DNA from: an uncultured Steroidobacter sp. | GTDB lineage: Bacteria > Pseudomonadota > Gammaproteobacteria > Steroidobacterales > Steroidobacteraceae | Assembly (NCBI GenBank): GCA_946478975.1 | Contig: CAMLEO010000013.1 | Span: 1-47,392, forward strand | Length of the DNA: 47,392 nucleotides | Reading direction: 5' to 3' | Shown here: piece by piece, positions 17,736 through 25,582 of the stretch | How the letters are laid out: the number at the start of each line of letters is the position of its first letter | How positions within the stretch are numbered: position 1 is the stretch's first letter | Notes under the pieces: generated by a model | What the model was told of the DNA's origin: nothing | Seen by the model: only the letters and a program-made list of their open reading frames with translations | Databases searched by the model: none | Position numbers and translations under genes: made by a program

Positions 17736-18446
17736 ATGACTGCCCCTGCGGTCCTCGTGGTCGAGGACGATCCGGGACTCAGAGTGCTGACGGCACGCGC
17801 TCTCCAGCAAAACGGCTTTGCCGCGTTCCAGGCCTGTTCCGGGCCGGAAATGTGGAACACCCTCGAGCAGCGACCGGTCGACCTGATCCTGCTCGATGTC
17901 ATGCTCCCCGGTAAGAATGGCATCGACCTGTGTCGCGAGATTCGCGCGCGCCATGACGTGCCCATCATTTTCGTCAGCGCCAAGGTCGACGAAACCGATC
18001 GTGTGATCGGGCTGGAGCTCGGCGCCGACGACTACATTCCCAAACCTTTTGGCACGCGCGAATTGATCGCTCGCGTGCGCGCCGTACTGCGTCGCCGCCC
18101 GATGAAAAGCGAGTCGAGCGGCACGAGCGTGGAACAGGCGCGGTTCGCCGGCTGGTCCGTCGACATGCGCCGACGTTCCGTTTATTCCCCGAGCGGCGCC
18201 AGCATCGAGCTCACCGGCGCCGAGTTCGATCTGCTCGCAAGCTTCATCGGCAGCCCGCAGCGAGTGCTCGGCCGCGAGCGGCTGATCGAGCTGTCTCGCG
18301 TGCGCCTGGGCGACTCTTCGGATCGCAGCATCGATGTGCTCGTGAGCCGGCTGCGGCGCAAATTGTCGAGCGCCGGCCAGTCGGCGCCGATCGTCACCGT
18401 GCGCGGCGTCGGATATATGCTCACCGCCGATGTGACTTACGGCTGA
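17736..18446 (+). CDS. OmpR-family response regulator
   Basis: A 236-residue two-component regulator. The receiver domain (about 5-120) has the acidic pocket VVEDD, the phosphorylated Asp54 in ILLDVMLPG, the Thr/Ser switch region (IIFVSAK) and the Lys in KPFGTREL. The C-terminal winged helix (about 140-235) ends in the wing VTVRGVGYML. It binds DNA when phosphorylated by the kinase encoded 2 bases downstream. The start is taken at ATG 17736; a TTG four codons upstream is in frame. Neither start has a strong ribosome site, so a leaderless or weakly translated message is possible. Confidence 0.92.
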   Translation: MTAPAVLVVEDDPGLRVLTARALQQNGFAAFQACSGPEMWNTLEQRPVDLILLDVMLPGKNGIDLCREIRARHDVPIIFVSAKVDETDRVIGLELGADDYIPKPFGTRELIARVRAVLRRRPMKSESSGTSVEQARFAGWSVDMRRRSVYSPSGASIELTGAEFDLLASFIGSPQRVLGRERLIELSRVRLGDSSDRSIDVLVSRLRRKLSSAGQSAPIVTVRGVGYMLTADVTYG

Positions 18447-18448
18447 CG

Positions 18449-19771
18449 ATGCGTCTGACGCTCGCTCACCTCGGCACGTTGGGGCGCGTCCTCGCGGTCG
18501 TCACCATCACGGCGGTCGTCGGCTTGACGGCAAATACGCTGTTGTATGAAGGCGCCAGCCGCTTCAGCGTTCGCGAAGAAGAAGCGCGCCGCACTTCCGA
18601 ACACATCGTCGTCGTCGCTCGCATGCTCGAAGGCGAGGTGCCCGAGCGTCGTTCACGCATCGTCGAGTTCGCCTCGACGGAACATTTCAAGCTCGGCTGG
18701 TTTCAGCAGCCGATCGAGCCGGGGCAGCGCTCCGACGCGCTGGCGCAGATGCATCGACAGATGATGTTGTGGGAGCCGAGCCTGCGCGGCAAGGATCTGC
18801 GTTTGCATCTCGGCTCACCGAACGATGCGACCGAAGTCATCGGCTCCTTGCAACTGGTCGACGGCACCTGGCTGCACTTCAGAGCGCAGGACATGGTCGG
18901 CGTGTGGCCGTTGCAGCTGCGCCGGATTTTGCTTGCCAGCCTGCCGATGATCGCGCTGGTGATCATCTCGCTGGTGACATTGCGCCTGATCCTGAAGCCG
19001 CTGGGATTGTTGGCCGATGCCGTGACTCGCGTTGGCTATGGCGAAGCGCGTGTGCTGCCGGAGCAGGGCCCGGCGGAGTTCCGGCGCCTGATTCGCGCAT
19101 ACAACGACATGCAAGGTCGCATCGTCGCCATGATCAAGGATCGAACCGAAGCACTCGCTGCCGTCGGACATGATCTGCGCACGCCGTTGGCACGGCTGCG
19201 ACTCAGCGTCGATGAAGTCAACGATGCCGAAACCCGCGACACGTTGATTCACGACCTGAACGAAATGGAGCTGATGCTCGATTCGCTGCTGACGTATTTC
19301 CGCGGCGACGATCATGCGGAGAAGCCGCGTCTCGTCGATCTTGCCGTGCTGGTCGCGACCGTCGTGGATGATCTGCAGGATCGCGGCTATGACATCACCT
19401 ACGAGGGCCCGGAACATTGCGACGCGAAGCTGCGCCTGGTCGAGTTCAAGCGCGCACTGAGCAATCTCACCAACAACGCTTGTCAGTACGGAAATCGTGC
19501 CGTCGTGCGGCTCGGCGCGGACCAGAACGCGATTCGAATTCGCGTCGAAGATGAAGGGCCGGGGATTCCCGAGGCGGACATGCAACGCGTGCTGGAACCG
19601 TTTCAGCGACTCGATCCGGCCCGTCAGCGCAACACTTCCGGCGTTGGATTGGGCATTCCCATCGCCTTGCGCGCGATTGCCGGCGCCGGCGGCAAGCTGA
19701 CATTGAGCAACCGCCCCGACGGCGGACTGTGCGCCCTGATCGAGCTGCCAGCCGCCAGCAACACTTTGTAA
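18449..19771 (+). CDS. EnvZ-like membrane sensor histidine kinase
   Basis: A 440-residue inner-membrane kinase paired with the regulator just upstream (2-base gap). The order is: transmembrane helix (about 12-33), periplasmic domain of about 130 residues, second transmembrane helix (about 160-180), HAMP linker (LRLILKPLGLLADAVTRV), and HisKA with phosphoacceptor His241 in AVGHDLRTPLARLRL. The HATPase core follows with N box (ALSNLTNNACQYG), G1 (EDEGPGIP) and G2 (TSGVGLGIPIA). The arrangement is that of EnvZ/CpxA-type sensors. The signal sensed by the periplasmic domain is unknown. Confidence 0.92.
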   Translation: MRLTLAHLGTLGRVLAVVTITAVVGLTANTLLYEGASRFSVREEEARRTSEHIVVVARMLEGEVPERRSRIVEFASTEHFKLGWFQQPIEPGQRSDALAQMHRQMMLWEPSLRGKDLRLHLGSPNDATEVIGSLQLVDGTWLHFRAQDMVGVWPLQLRRILLASLPMIALVIISLVTLRLILKPLGLLADAVTRVGYGEARVLPEQGPAEFRRLIRAYNDMQGRIVAMIKDRTEALAAVGHDLRTPLARLRLSVDEVNDAETRDTLIHDLNEMELMLDSLLTYFRGDDHAEKPRLVDLAVLVATVVDDLQDRGYDITYEGPEHCDAKLRLVEFKRALSNLTNNACQYGNRAVVRLGADQNAIRIRVEDEGPGIPEADMQRVLEPFQRLDPARQRNTSGVGLGIPIALRAIAGAGGKLTLSNRPDGGLCALIELPAASNTL

Positions 19772-19813
19772 CGAAGCGGCTGCAGACCAGAAAAAAAACC
19801 TCGGCACGCTTGC

Positions 19814-19836
19814 CCTCGACCGATTCAGTGTCGAGG
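19814..19836 (+). promoter_or_regulatory. Hairpin that buries the carbonic anhydrase ribosome-binding site
   Basis: CCTCGAC at 19814-19820 pairs perfectly with GTCGAGG at 19830-19836 around a 9-base loop. The 3' arm contains GAGG, which is the Shine-Dalgarno sequence for the ATG at 19843 (6-base spacing). Folding would therefore hide the ribosome site. This could be a translational switch or thermometer, or a chance inverted repeat. Confidence 0.5.
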
Positions 19837-19842
19837 TGATGA

Positions 19843-20538
19843 ATGAACGAAGTCATTGGCCGCGTCTTCAAGTTCGAGAAGCACGTTTTTGCGCGTCATG
19901 CGGACCTGTACAACCGCCTGGCCACCAAGGGGCAGAGCCCCAAGGCGCTGATGATCTCCTGCGCCGATTCCCGCATCGTCCCCGAGCTCATCCTGCAAGC
20001 TGAACCGGGCGATCTGTTCGTGACTCGCAACGCCGGCAACATCGTTCCGCCGTTTGCGCAGATGAACGGCGGTGTTTCTTCCGCCGTCGAGTACGCCGTG
20101 CTCGCACTCGGCGTGACGGACATCATCGTCTGCGGCCATTCAGGCTGTGGCGCGATGGAAGCGCTGCTCAAGCCCGGTGCGTTGGATGAAATGCCGAACG
20201 TTGCGGCCTGGCTGCGTCACTCGCATGCAGCGCAAGGCGTGGTGCGCAACTGTTATCCCGATCTCACCGAACATCGCGAACGTCTGCGCGTGCTGACGTT
20301 AGAGAATATCGTTTGTCAGCTGGCGCACCTGCGTACGCATCCTTCGGTCGCCGCCGGCATTGCACGCGGACAAATCGCTCTGCACGGATGGTTCGTCGAC
20401 ATTCATTCGGGCTCGATCCTGGCGCTGGATGAACGCAAGGGGCATTTCACGCCGGTCCGAGACGACACGCCGTTACCGGTTGCGCTTCCGCATGCGGCAC
20501 GCCTCGCTGCTCACCATACGTTAGATCGCATCGCCTGA
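19843..20538 (+). CDS. Beta-class carbonic anhydrase
   Basis: A 231-residue zinc enzyme that interconverts CO2 and bicarbonate in the cytoplasm. The zinc ligands Cys40, His99 and Cys102, and the catalytic Asp42-Arg44 dyad, are seen in SCADSR and GHSGCGAM; VTRNAGNIVPP is the usual strand after the active site. Length is normal for the family. It lies 10 bases upstream of a SulP transporter gene, a pairing known for bicarbonate uptake systems, which suggests the two act together. Translation starts behind GAGGTGA, which lies partly in a hairpin. Confidence 0.93.
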   Translation: MNEVIGRVFKFEKHVFARHADLYNRLATKGQSPKALMISCADSRIVPELILQAEPGDLFVTRNAGNIVPPFAQMNGGVSSAVEYAVLALGVTDIIVCGHSGCGAMEALLKPGALDEMPNVAAWLRHSHAAQGVVRNCYPDLTEHRERLRVLTLENIVCQLAHLRTHPSVAAGIARGQIALHGWFVDIHSGSILALDERKGHFTPVRDDTPLPVALPHAARLAAHHTLDRIA

Positions 20539-20548
20539 GGTCGGCCGC

Positions 20549-22099
20549 ATGACTTCCGGCGTGAGCCAGGCGGGAGCGATGTCCCGTCAGAATATCTTCG
20601 TACGCGACTTCACCGCGTCGATCGTGGTGTTCCTGGTCGCGATGCCGCTGTGTATGGGCATCGCGATCGCATCCGGCGTCGCACCCGAGAAAGGACTGCT
20701 CACCGGCATCATCGGTGGGATCATCGTCGGCGCGCTCGCGGGATCGCCGCTGCAAGTCAGCGGCCCGGCGGCGGGCCTCGCCGTCATTGTTTTCGAGCTG
20801 GTGCGTCAGTACGGCGTCGTGGCGCTCGGGCCGATTCTGCTGCTGGCCGGAACGATTCAATACATCGCCGGCGCGGCGAAACTCGGCGGCTGGTTTCGCG
20901 CCATTTCGCCGGCCGTCGTGCACGGCATGCTCGCGGGCATCGGCATCCTGATTTTCATCGGCCAGTTCCATGTGCTGTTCGACGATCTGCCAAAGCCGAG
21001 CGGCGTCGAGAATCTGCTGGCCGTGCCGCTGTCGTTGTTACGTTTATTTACCGAAGCGCATTCGACCGCCGGTGCGTTCGCGGCCGGCATCGTCACCATC
21101 GTCGCGATGCTGGCGTGGGAGAAATTCCGGCCCGCGACGCTGCGGCTGGTTCCTGGCGCGCTGGTGGGTGTCACGCTCGCGACGTTGATTGCATTCTTCC
21201 TGCAGCTCGACGTCACCCGCGTGAACGTTCCCGAGTCGATCTTCTCCAGCGTCGTGTCGCCGACCTGGGCGGATTTCAGCAGTCTGCTGAGCCCGCAGTT
21301 CATCGTTACGGCAATGGCCGTCGCGTTCATCGCGAGTGCAGAAACATTGATCTCCGCCGCGGCGGTGGATCGCATGCACGATGGCGTGCGCACCGACTAC
21401 AACAAAGAGCTCCGCGCGCAGGGCATCGGTAACTTTCTGTGTGGTGCGGTCGGCGCGTTGCCGATGACCGGCGTCATCGTACGCAGCTCAGCAAACATTC
21501 AGGCCGGTGCGCTGACGCGAGCGTCGACGATCCTGCATGGCATCTGGATTCTCGCCTTCGTGCTCGGGTTGCCCTGGCTGTTGCGCGAGATTCCGATGGC
21601 CGCGCTCGCCGGTGTTCTGGTCGTCACCGGCTGGCGGCTCGTGAGCCTCGATCACGTGCGTCATCTCTACCATCACTACGGCGTCATGCCCGCGCTGATC
21701 TGGGCCGGCACGCTGTTCATGGTGGTGACGACGGATCTGCTCACCGGCGTGCTGACCGGCCTGGTGTTGTCGCTGGTCGAGCTCATGCCTCATCTGCGCG
21801 ACTTGAAATTGGACGTGCAGGTCGACCGTCGTGACGATCACGTCGAGCTGCAGCTGCGAGGCCGCGCCACGTTTGTGAGCTTGCCCGCGCTCACGCGCAC
21901 GCTCGATGAGCTGCCCGACGGAGGTTGCATCCGTCTCAACGTCGCCGGGCTGACGCAGATCGATCACACCTGCGCCGAAGTGCTTGCCGATTGGATTCAG
22001 CGTCGGCGCCGGGGCGGCACGCGCCTGGAGCTGGTCGGAATGAGCGAGGCGCACTCCAGCAATCCACATCGCCGGCTCGCCGAGGTGGCGAACGCGTAG
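20549..22099 (+). CDS. SulP-family anion transporter with STAS domain
   Basis: A 516-residue inner-membrane transporter of the SulP family, which carries sulfate, bicarbonate or dicarboxylates. About the first 400 residues are hydrophobic, with the family N-terminal block (DFTASIVVFLVAMPLCMGIAIASG, GLLTGIIGGIIVGALAGSPLQVSGPAAGL). A cytoplasmic STAS domain follows (about 415-505: VELQLRGRATFVSLPAL, CIRLNVAGLTQIDHTCAEVL). The carbonic anhydrase gene directly before it favours bicarbonate as substrate. The start at 20549 has GAGG 8 bases upstream; the later in-frame ATG (20579) has its GGGAG too close. Confidence 0.9.
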   Translation: MTSGVSQAGAMSRQNIFVRDFTASIVVFLVAMPLCMGIAIASGVAPEKGLLTGIIGGIIVGALAGSPLQVSGPAAGLAVIVFELVRQYGVVALGPILLLAGTIQYIAGAAKLGGWFRAISPAVVHGMLAGIGILIFIGQFHVLFDDLPKPSGVENLLAVPLSLLRLFTEAHSTAGAFAAGIVTIVAMLAWEKFRPATLRLVPGALVGVTLATLIAFFLQLDVTRVNVPESIFSSVVSPTWADFSSLLSPQFIVTAMAVAFIASAETLISAAAVDRMHDGVRTDYNKELRAQGIGNFLCGAVGALPMTGVIVRSSANIQAGALTRASTILHGIWILAFVLGLPWLLREIPMAALAGVLVVTGWRLVSLDHVRHLYHHYGVMPALIWAGTLFMVVTTDLLTGVLTGLVLSLVELMPHLRDLKLDVQVDRRDDHVELQLRGRATFVSLPALTRTLDELPDGGCIRLNVAGLTQIDHTCAEVLADWIQRRRRGGTRLELVGMSEAHSSNPHRRLAEVANA

Positions 22100-22121
22100 C
22101 CAAGATCTTTTGGAGAAACGT

Positions 22122-22352
22122 ATGCAGAAATTTGTATTCGGAAGTGCAGCGCTGTTGCTGTTGAGCTGCGGGACCTCCTTCGCAGCGGAGCCGCGCAGCG
22201 ATGCCTCATGTCGCCAGGAAACCAGGCGCGTCGTGGTCTGGCCGCACGGCCCCAAAGCGTCCTCCATGACGCGCCTGGTCACTCGTGAAGTGACGGTTTG
22301 CGACGCCGCCCAGGCGTCGCAACCGTCGGGCCAGGAAAATCACAAGTCCTAA
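22122..22352 (+). CDS. Small exported protein of unknown function
   Basis: A 76-residue product with a signal peptide (MQKFVFGSAALLLLSCGTSFAA). GGAG lies 6 bases before the ATG. The mature part is short, polar and has two Cys (SCRQETRR and VTVCDAAQ) likely to pair. It lies 22 bases after the SulP gene and 17 bases before the lipoprotein gene, so it may belong to the same transcript. No function can be assigned. Confidence 0.65.
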   Translation: MQKFVFGSAALLLLSCGTSFAAEPRSDASCRQETRRVVVWPHGPKASSMTRLVTREVTVCDAAQASQPSGQENHKS

Positions 22353-22369
22353 CGGGCAGGAAACAAACA

Positions 22370-22903
22370 ATGTCGACTCGATTGATCGCCAGCAGCGCGC
22401 TCGCCGCGTCTGCATTTGCTTTGAGTGGCTGCGCCGGCTTCTCGGGCCTGAATCATTACGGCCTGGATGAGCACAGCGCGAAGACGGTGCGGCAGACCTG
22501 CACCGAAATCATGGGACTGCGCACCGGCCCCGAGTTCGAGGCCTGCGGCGGCAGCCTGGCAGAGACCGTTCGTAACTTGCAGGATGCCGCTCTGACTACG
22601 CAGGCAGACGAGTCGTGCGAGCAGCAGGGCCTGGAGCGCGGAAGCGTGGAGCAGGCCAAGTGTGTCGTGATGTTTCGACGTGCGTCGCTGGAGCGGGAGC
22701 TGGTTGCGAGCACGCAGCCCGTGCTCGTGCCCGAGGCGCAGCCGTGGCAGTCGTACTTCAGCATGAGCCAGGCTCAACAGGACGAACGCGCTGAGCTTTC
22801 GTGCGCCCAAATGGGGTTGCATCCGGCGATGGGCCGCTTCTGGCACTGTGTGAGCAACCTGAAGTATGCGGTGGCGAATATTCGCTACGAAACCATGCCG
22901 TAG
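22370..22903 (+). CDS. Cys-containing lipoprotein of unknown function
   Basis: A 177-residue product with a lipobox (ALSGC, acylated Cys21), so the mature protein is membrane-anchored on the periplasmic side. The body is helical with six further Cys spaced through it (QTCTEIM, EACGGSL, ESCEQQ, AKCVVM, LSCAQM, WHCVSN), consistent with disulfides outside the cytoplasm. AGGA lies 8 bases before the ATG. The 3' end overlaps the convergent monooxygenase gene by 19 bases. No family is recognised. Confidence 0.7.
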   Translation: MSTRLIASSALAASAFALSGCAGFSGLNHYGLDEHSAKTVRQTCTEIMGLRTGPEFEACGGSLAETVRNLQDAALTTQADESCEQQGLERGSVEQAKCVVMFRRASLERELVASTQPVLVPEAQPWQSYFSMSQAQQDERAELSCAQMGLHPAMGRFWHCVSNLKYAVANIRYETMP

Positions 22904-24435
22904 CACGAGTCACGGAGCGCCTCTCGAAGCGCATCCGCGGCGTTTGCTGATTCATCACGAGATCGCCACGCAATCACACCATCCGGGCGAATCAGCACTG
23001 CGCCGCGGGCGCTCACGCCGTACTTGTCGTGCTGGTCAGGCGTTAGTCGAAACGGGCGCATGTTGATGTTCGACGTTCGTGCGACATCGGGTGCCACGCG
23101 CTGCCATGGTTCTCCTTCGGCGCCGATGAGCAGCAGCCAATGTCGGCCGACCAGGTCATGCGCCGGCACGGATTCTATCAGCACGTGTGGGGCTCGTGAG
23201 CCGGGTCCTTTATTCGGCGCGCGCGGATCTTCAAACAATTCGCTCATCGCATCGTTGTGCGGAGTAGACGCGCCGACGCGATATCGCTGGCCAAATATAA
23301 CGGCGGCATCGTCGACGATCTTTGCAGGCGGCGGCAGGCGATCGCCGAGGTTCTTGAACCATGCACCGAGTCGCGCCAGCGCCTGAGCTTGCGTCGCCTC
23401 TGCAATCGGCCGGCGCTCGGAATCATAAGAGTCGAGCAGTGCAGGTGAGGCGATGCCCTTGGTGACGAGCGCCAGCTTCCACGCCAGGTTGTGAGCATCG
23501 TGAATGCCGGTGTTGCCGCCAAAGCCACCGGTCGGCGGCATCGTATGCGCGGCATCGCCGACGATGAACGTGCGTCCTTTGCTGAAGCGATTTGCCACGT
23601 ATGCAGTGACTTGCCACGCACGTGCATCGAATAACTTCACGCGCAGGTCACTTCGACCCGCCGCCTGCCGAACCAGCTGCTCGGTGCGCGACTGATCGAA
23701 ATCTTCAGGTTGTTCGCCGCGTTCAGGAGAGTATTGAAGTGCGAGCAGCCAGCGATCTTCGCGCGGCACCAGCGACGCATTGATGTCTGTGACGAAACAA
23801 GACGTGAACCGCTCGCCCGACAGAAACGGCTGCAGGTCGGCTTCAAAAATCAAATTCATCCAATGCTGAAGCACGCCGGGCCCGTGCCGGCCGACGCCGA
23901 TGCGCTCTCGCATCTGGCCCGACACTCCGTCGCAGGCGATGGAGTAAGACGCAGTGATGACTTCCGGTTCAGCTGCGCCGATCGATTGTATGCGTGCGAC
24001 GACCTCGTGCTCATGCTGCTCGAAGTCGATGAGCTCGGTGCCAAAGCGAATATCGGCGCCGAGCCGCTGCGCATGAGCGCGAAGGATGGGTTCCAAGCGA
24101 TCTTGATCGCAGGTCTCGGCAGCGGCGGCACTCAGGTCGCCGATCTCCGCCCACGGATTGCGTTGAAACTGAACGTCCGTCGCGGCGAGATTGCTGACCC
24201 GTGCGATGGCGCCGGATTTTTGATCGCCGGTGCGGTTCGCGCGAATCTCGCCTTCGATGCCGAGGCTGCGGTATATCTCCATTGAGCGCGGCGAAATGCC
24301 GCGAAACTTGTATTGCACGGTTGTGTCGGGGTGCCGTTCGACCACAATACAAGGCACACCGTAATGTGCGAGCAGCAGCGCCTGGGTGAGGCCGTTCAGG
24401 CTGCCGCCCACGATGAGCACCGACGTCTTTGCCAT
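22885..24435 (-). CDS. FAD-dependent aromatic hydroxylase (PHBH-type)
   Basis: A 516-residue class A flavin monooxygenase that would hydroxylate an aromatic or polyketide-like substrate using NAD(P)H and O2. Seen: the dinucleotide-binding start VLIVGGSLNG with ERHP after it, the DG motif ACDGVSG, and the FAD ribityl motif VGDAAHTMPPTGGFGGNTGIHDAHNLAWKL. The C-terminal thioredoxin-like domain typical of larger phenol-hydroxylase-type members is present as the segment after residue 400. The substrate is unknown. It is divergent from a MarR regulator across a palindromic site 22 bases before this ATG, so it is the likely regulated target. Confidence 0.9.
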   Translation of the reverse strand: MAKTSVLIVGGSLNGLTQALLLAHYGVPCIVVERHPDTTVQYKFRGISPRSMEIYRSLGIEGEIRANRTGDQKSGAIARVSNLAATDVQFQRNPWAEIGDLSAAAAETCDQDRLEPILRAHAQRLGADIRFGTELIDFEQHEHEVVARIQSIGAAEPEVITASYSIACDGVSGQMRERIGVGRHGPGVLQHWMNLIFEADLQPFLSGERFTSCFVTDINASLVPREDRWLLALQYSPERGEQPEDFDQSRTEQLVRQAAGRSDLRVKLFDARAWQVTAYVANRFSKGRTFIVGDAAHTMPPTGGFGGNTGIHDAHNLAWKLALVTKGIASPALLDSYDSERRPIAEATQAQALARLGAWFKNLGDRLPPPAKIVDDAAVIFGQRYRVGASTPHNDAMSELFEDPRAPNKGPGSRAPHVLIESVPAHDLVGRHWLLLIGAEGEPWQRVAPDVARTSNINMRPFRLTPDQHDKYGVSARGAVLIRPDGVIAWRSRDESANAADALREALRDSCYGMVS

Positions 24436-24457
24436 GACGGACCTGCCTGGACGATTG

Positions 24458-24473
24458 CTTGAAGTGCTTCAAG
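24458..24473. promoter_or_regulatory. Probable MarR operator between monooxygenase and regulator genes
   Basis: CTTGAAG-TG-CTTCAAG is a perfect 7-bp inverted repeat with a 2-base spacer. It lies 22 bases before the monooxygenase ATG and 61 bases before the MarR ATG. Position, symmetry and size fit a MarR-dimer operator that could repress both directions. The assignment is by context; no binding data exist. Confidence 0.65.
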
Positions 24474-24534
24474 TATGGGAACGCGGCATCCCCGGCGGAG
24501 TTCCACTCTTTATTGGCGGCGATGGGGTAACGCA

Positions 24535-24975
24535 ATGAGTGCGACTCGTTCGAGTAAAACAGCGCTGGCGTCGCGGGCGTGGACGTTGATGTTCGACGTG
24601 CTCATGACGAGCACGGACACTCGTGCTCGCACGTTGGCGTCGCGTGGCTTGACGCCGAACGATGCACGCGCGCTGTGGACGTTGAGCACCGAGCACGGGC
24701 AGCCGATGAATACGCTGGCGCAGGCGTGGGAATGCGACCCGTCCAATGTCACATTCATCATCCGCCGCCTGGAGCACGCCGGCCTGGTTCAGCGCCGCGA
24801 CAGCGATGCGGATCGCCGGGTGAAGCTCATCGAGCTCACCGACAAAGGCCGCGCCATCAAAGAGGAGCTGATGGCGGAATATCGCATTCCGCCACCGGAG
24901 CTGTTGCAACTAGGCCAGGCCGACTTGCGCGCACTGATCGAGATCTTCGAGAAGGTCTCGCGCGCGGACGAATGA
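24535..24975 (+). CDS. MarR-family transcription regulator
   Basis: A 146-residue winged-helix regulator. Helices 1-2 are TLMFDVLMTSTDTRART; the recognition region is MNTLAQAWECDPSNVTFIIRRLEHAGLVQRR, and the wing DSDADRRVKLIELTDKG is classic MarR. It probably binds as a dimer and is released by a phenolic ligand, as known for the family. The ATG at 24535 was chosen because conserved sequence begins there. It is divergent from the FAD monooxygenase and probably represses it from the palindrome between them. Confidence 0.9.
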   Translation: MSATRSSKTALASRAWTLMFDVLMTSTDTRARTLASRGLTPNDARALWTLSTEHGQPMNTLAQAWECDPSNVTFIIRRLEHAGLVQRRDSDADRRVKLIELTDKGRAIKEELMAEYRIPPPELLQLGQADLRALIEIFEKVSRADE

Positions 24976-25008
24976 CCCGCGCTCGCTGCAGCGGGGTCGA
25001 GCCACTCA

Positions 25009-25422
25009 CTACGACGCGCTCGCACTTCTTGCTTTGGCAATCGCAGCGGTGACTTGCGGTTGAGCCGCCTTCACCGCGTCATGAATGCACGTGTCGTCGT
25101 CGTTCTCCGCGTAACGATCGGCCGCTTCGCAGGCCTTTTCCGCGGCTTCCTGCACTCGATCCTTCAATAGCACGACGCCCGAATCGTTCCTTAGCGTCTC
25201 CGTATCCACCGCAATCCTGGCATTGACGGTCACATCGTCGACCGGCGCTTCGGTCAGCATGTCACGCCCGACCGTCGTCACCGCGGGCGGGGAGACCGTG
25301 ATCGGATCGAGGTCGTCGGCCCGTGCGCCGGCGTTCATGACGGTGAGCGCGGTGGCGGCTAGCGTCATCGCCAGGCTGTTGCGCAGGATCTTTGGATCAA
25401 TCGCAAGAGTGGAAAGTTTCAT
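25009..25422 (-). CDS. UrcA-family exported protein
   Basis: A 137-residue product with an extended signal peptide (to about residue 35, TALTVMNAGARA). The mature region carries the UrcA pattern: VTVNARIAVDTETL, then LKDRVQEAAEKACEAADRYA, then CIHDAVKAAQPQVTAAIAKAR, with two Cys that likely pair. UrcA proteins are small periplasmic proteins of unknown role, common in Sphingomonads and Xanthomonad-related groups. AGGAG lies 8 bases before the ATG. It is divergent from the GH15 gene. Confidence 0.85.
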   Translation of the reverse strand: MKLSTLAIDPKILRNSLAMTLAATALTVMNAGARADDLDPITVSPPAVTTVGRDMLTEAPVDDVTVNARIAVDTETLRNDSGVVLLKDRVQEAAEKACEAADRYAENDDDTCIHDAVKAAQPQVTAAIAKARSASAS

Positions 25423-25582
25423 GACGGAATCTCCTGTCGGGTCGGGCACGGCCTTAGCGCCGTGCCCTTCGCGGAAGATGCTCCGCCGGCCCTGGCACAG
25501 TTTGATTTCGGAACGCGAAGGAACACGTTTCAGTTGTAGTCGTTCCTGCTGAGCAGGTCGGCAGCCGGAGGATTCGCTCGCC

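Noticed and set aside
19791..19798. Run of eight A as a minus-strand terminator
   Set aside because: No hairpin lies directly before it on the minus strand and no minus-strand gene ends there.
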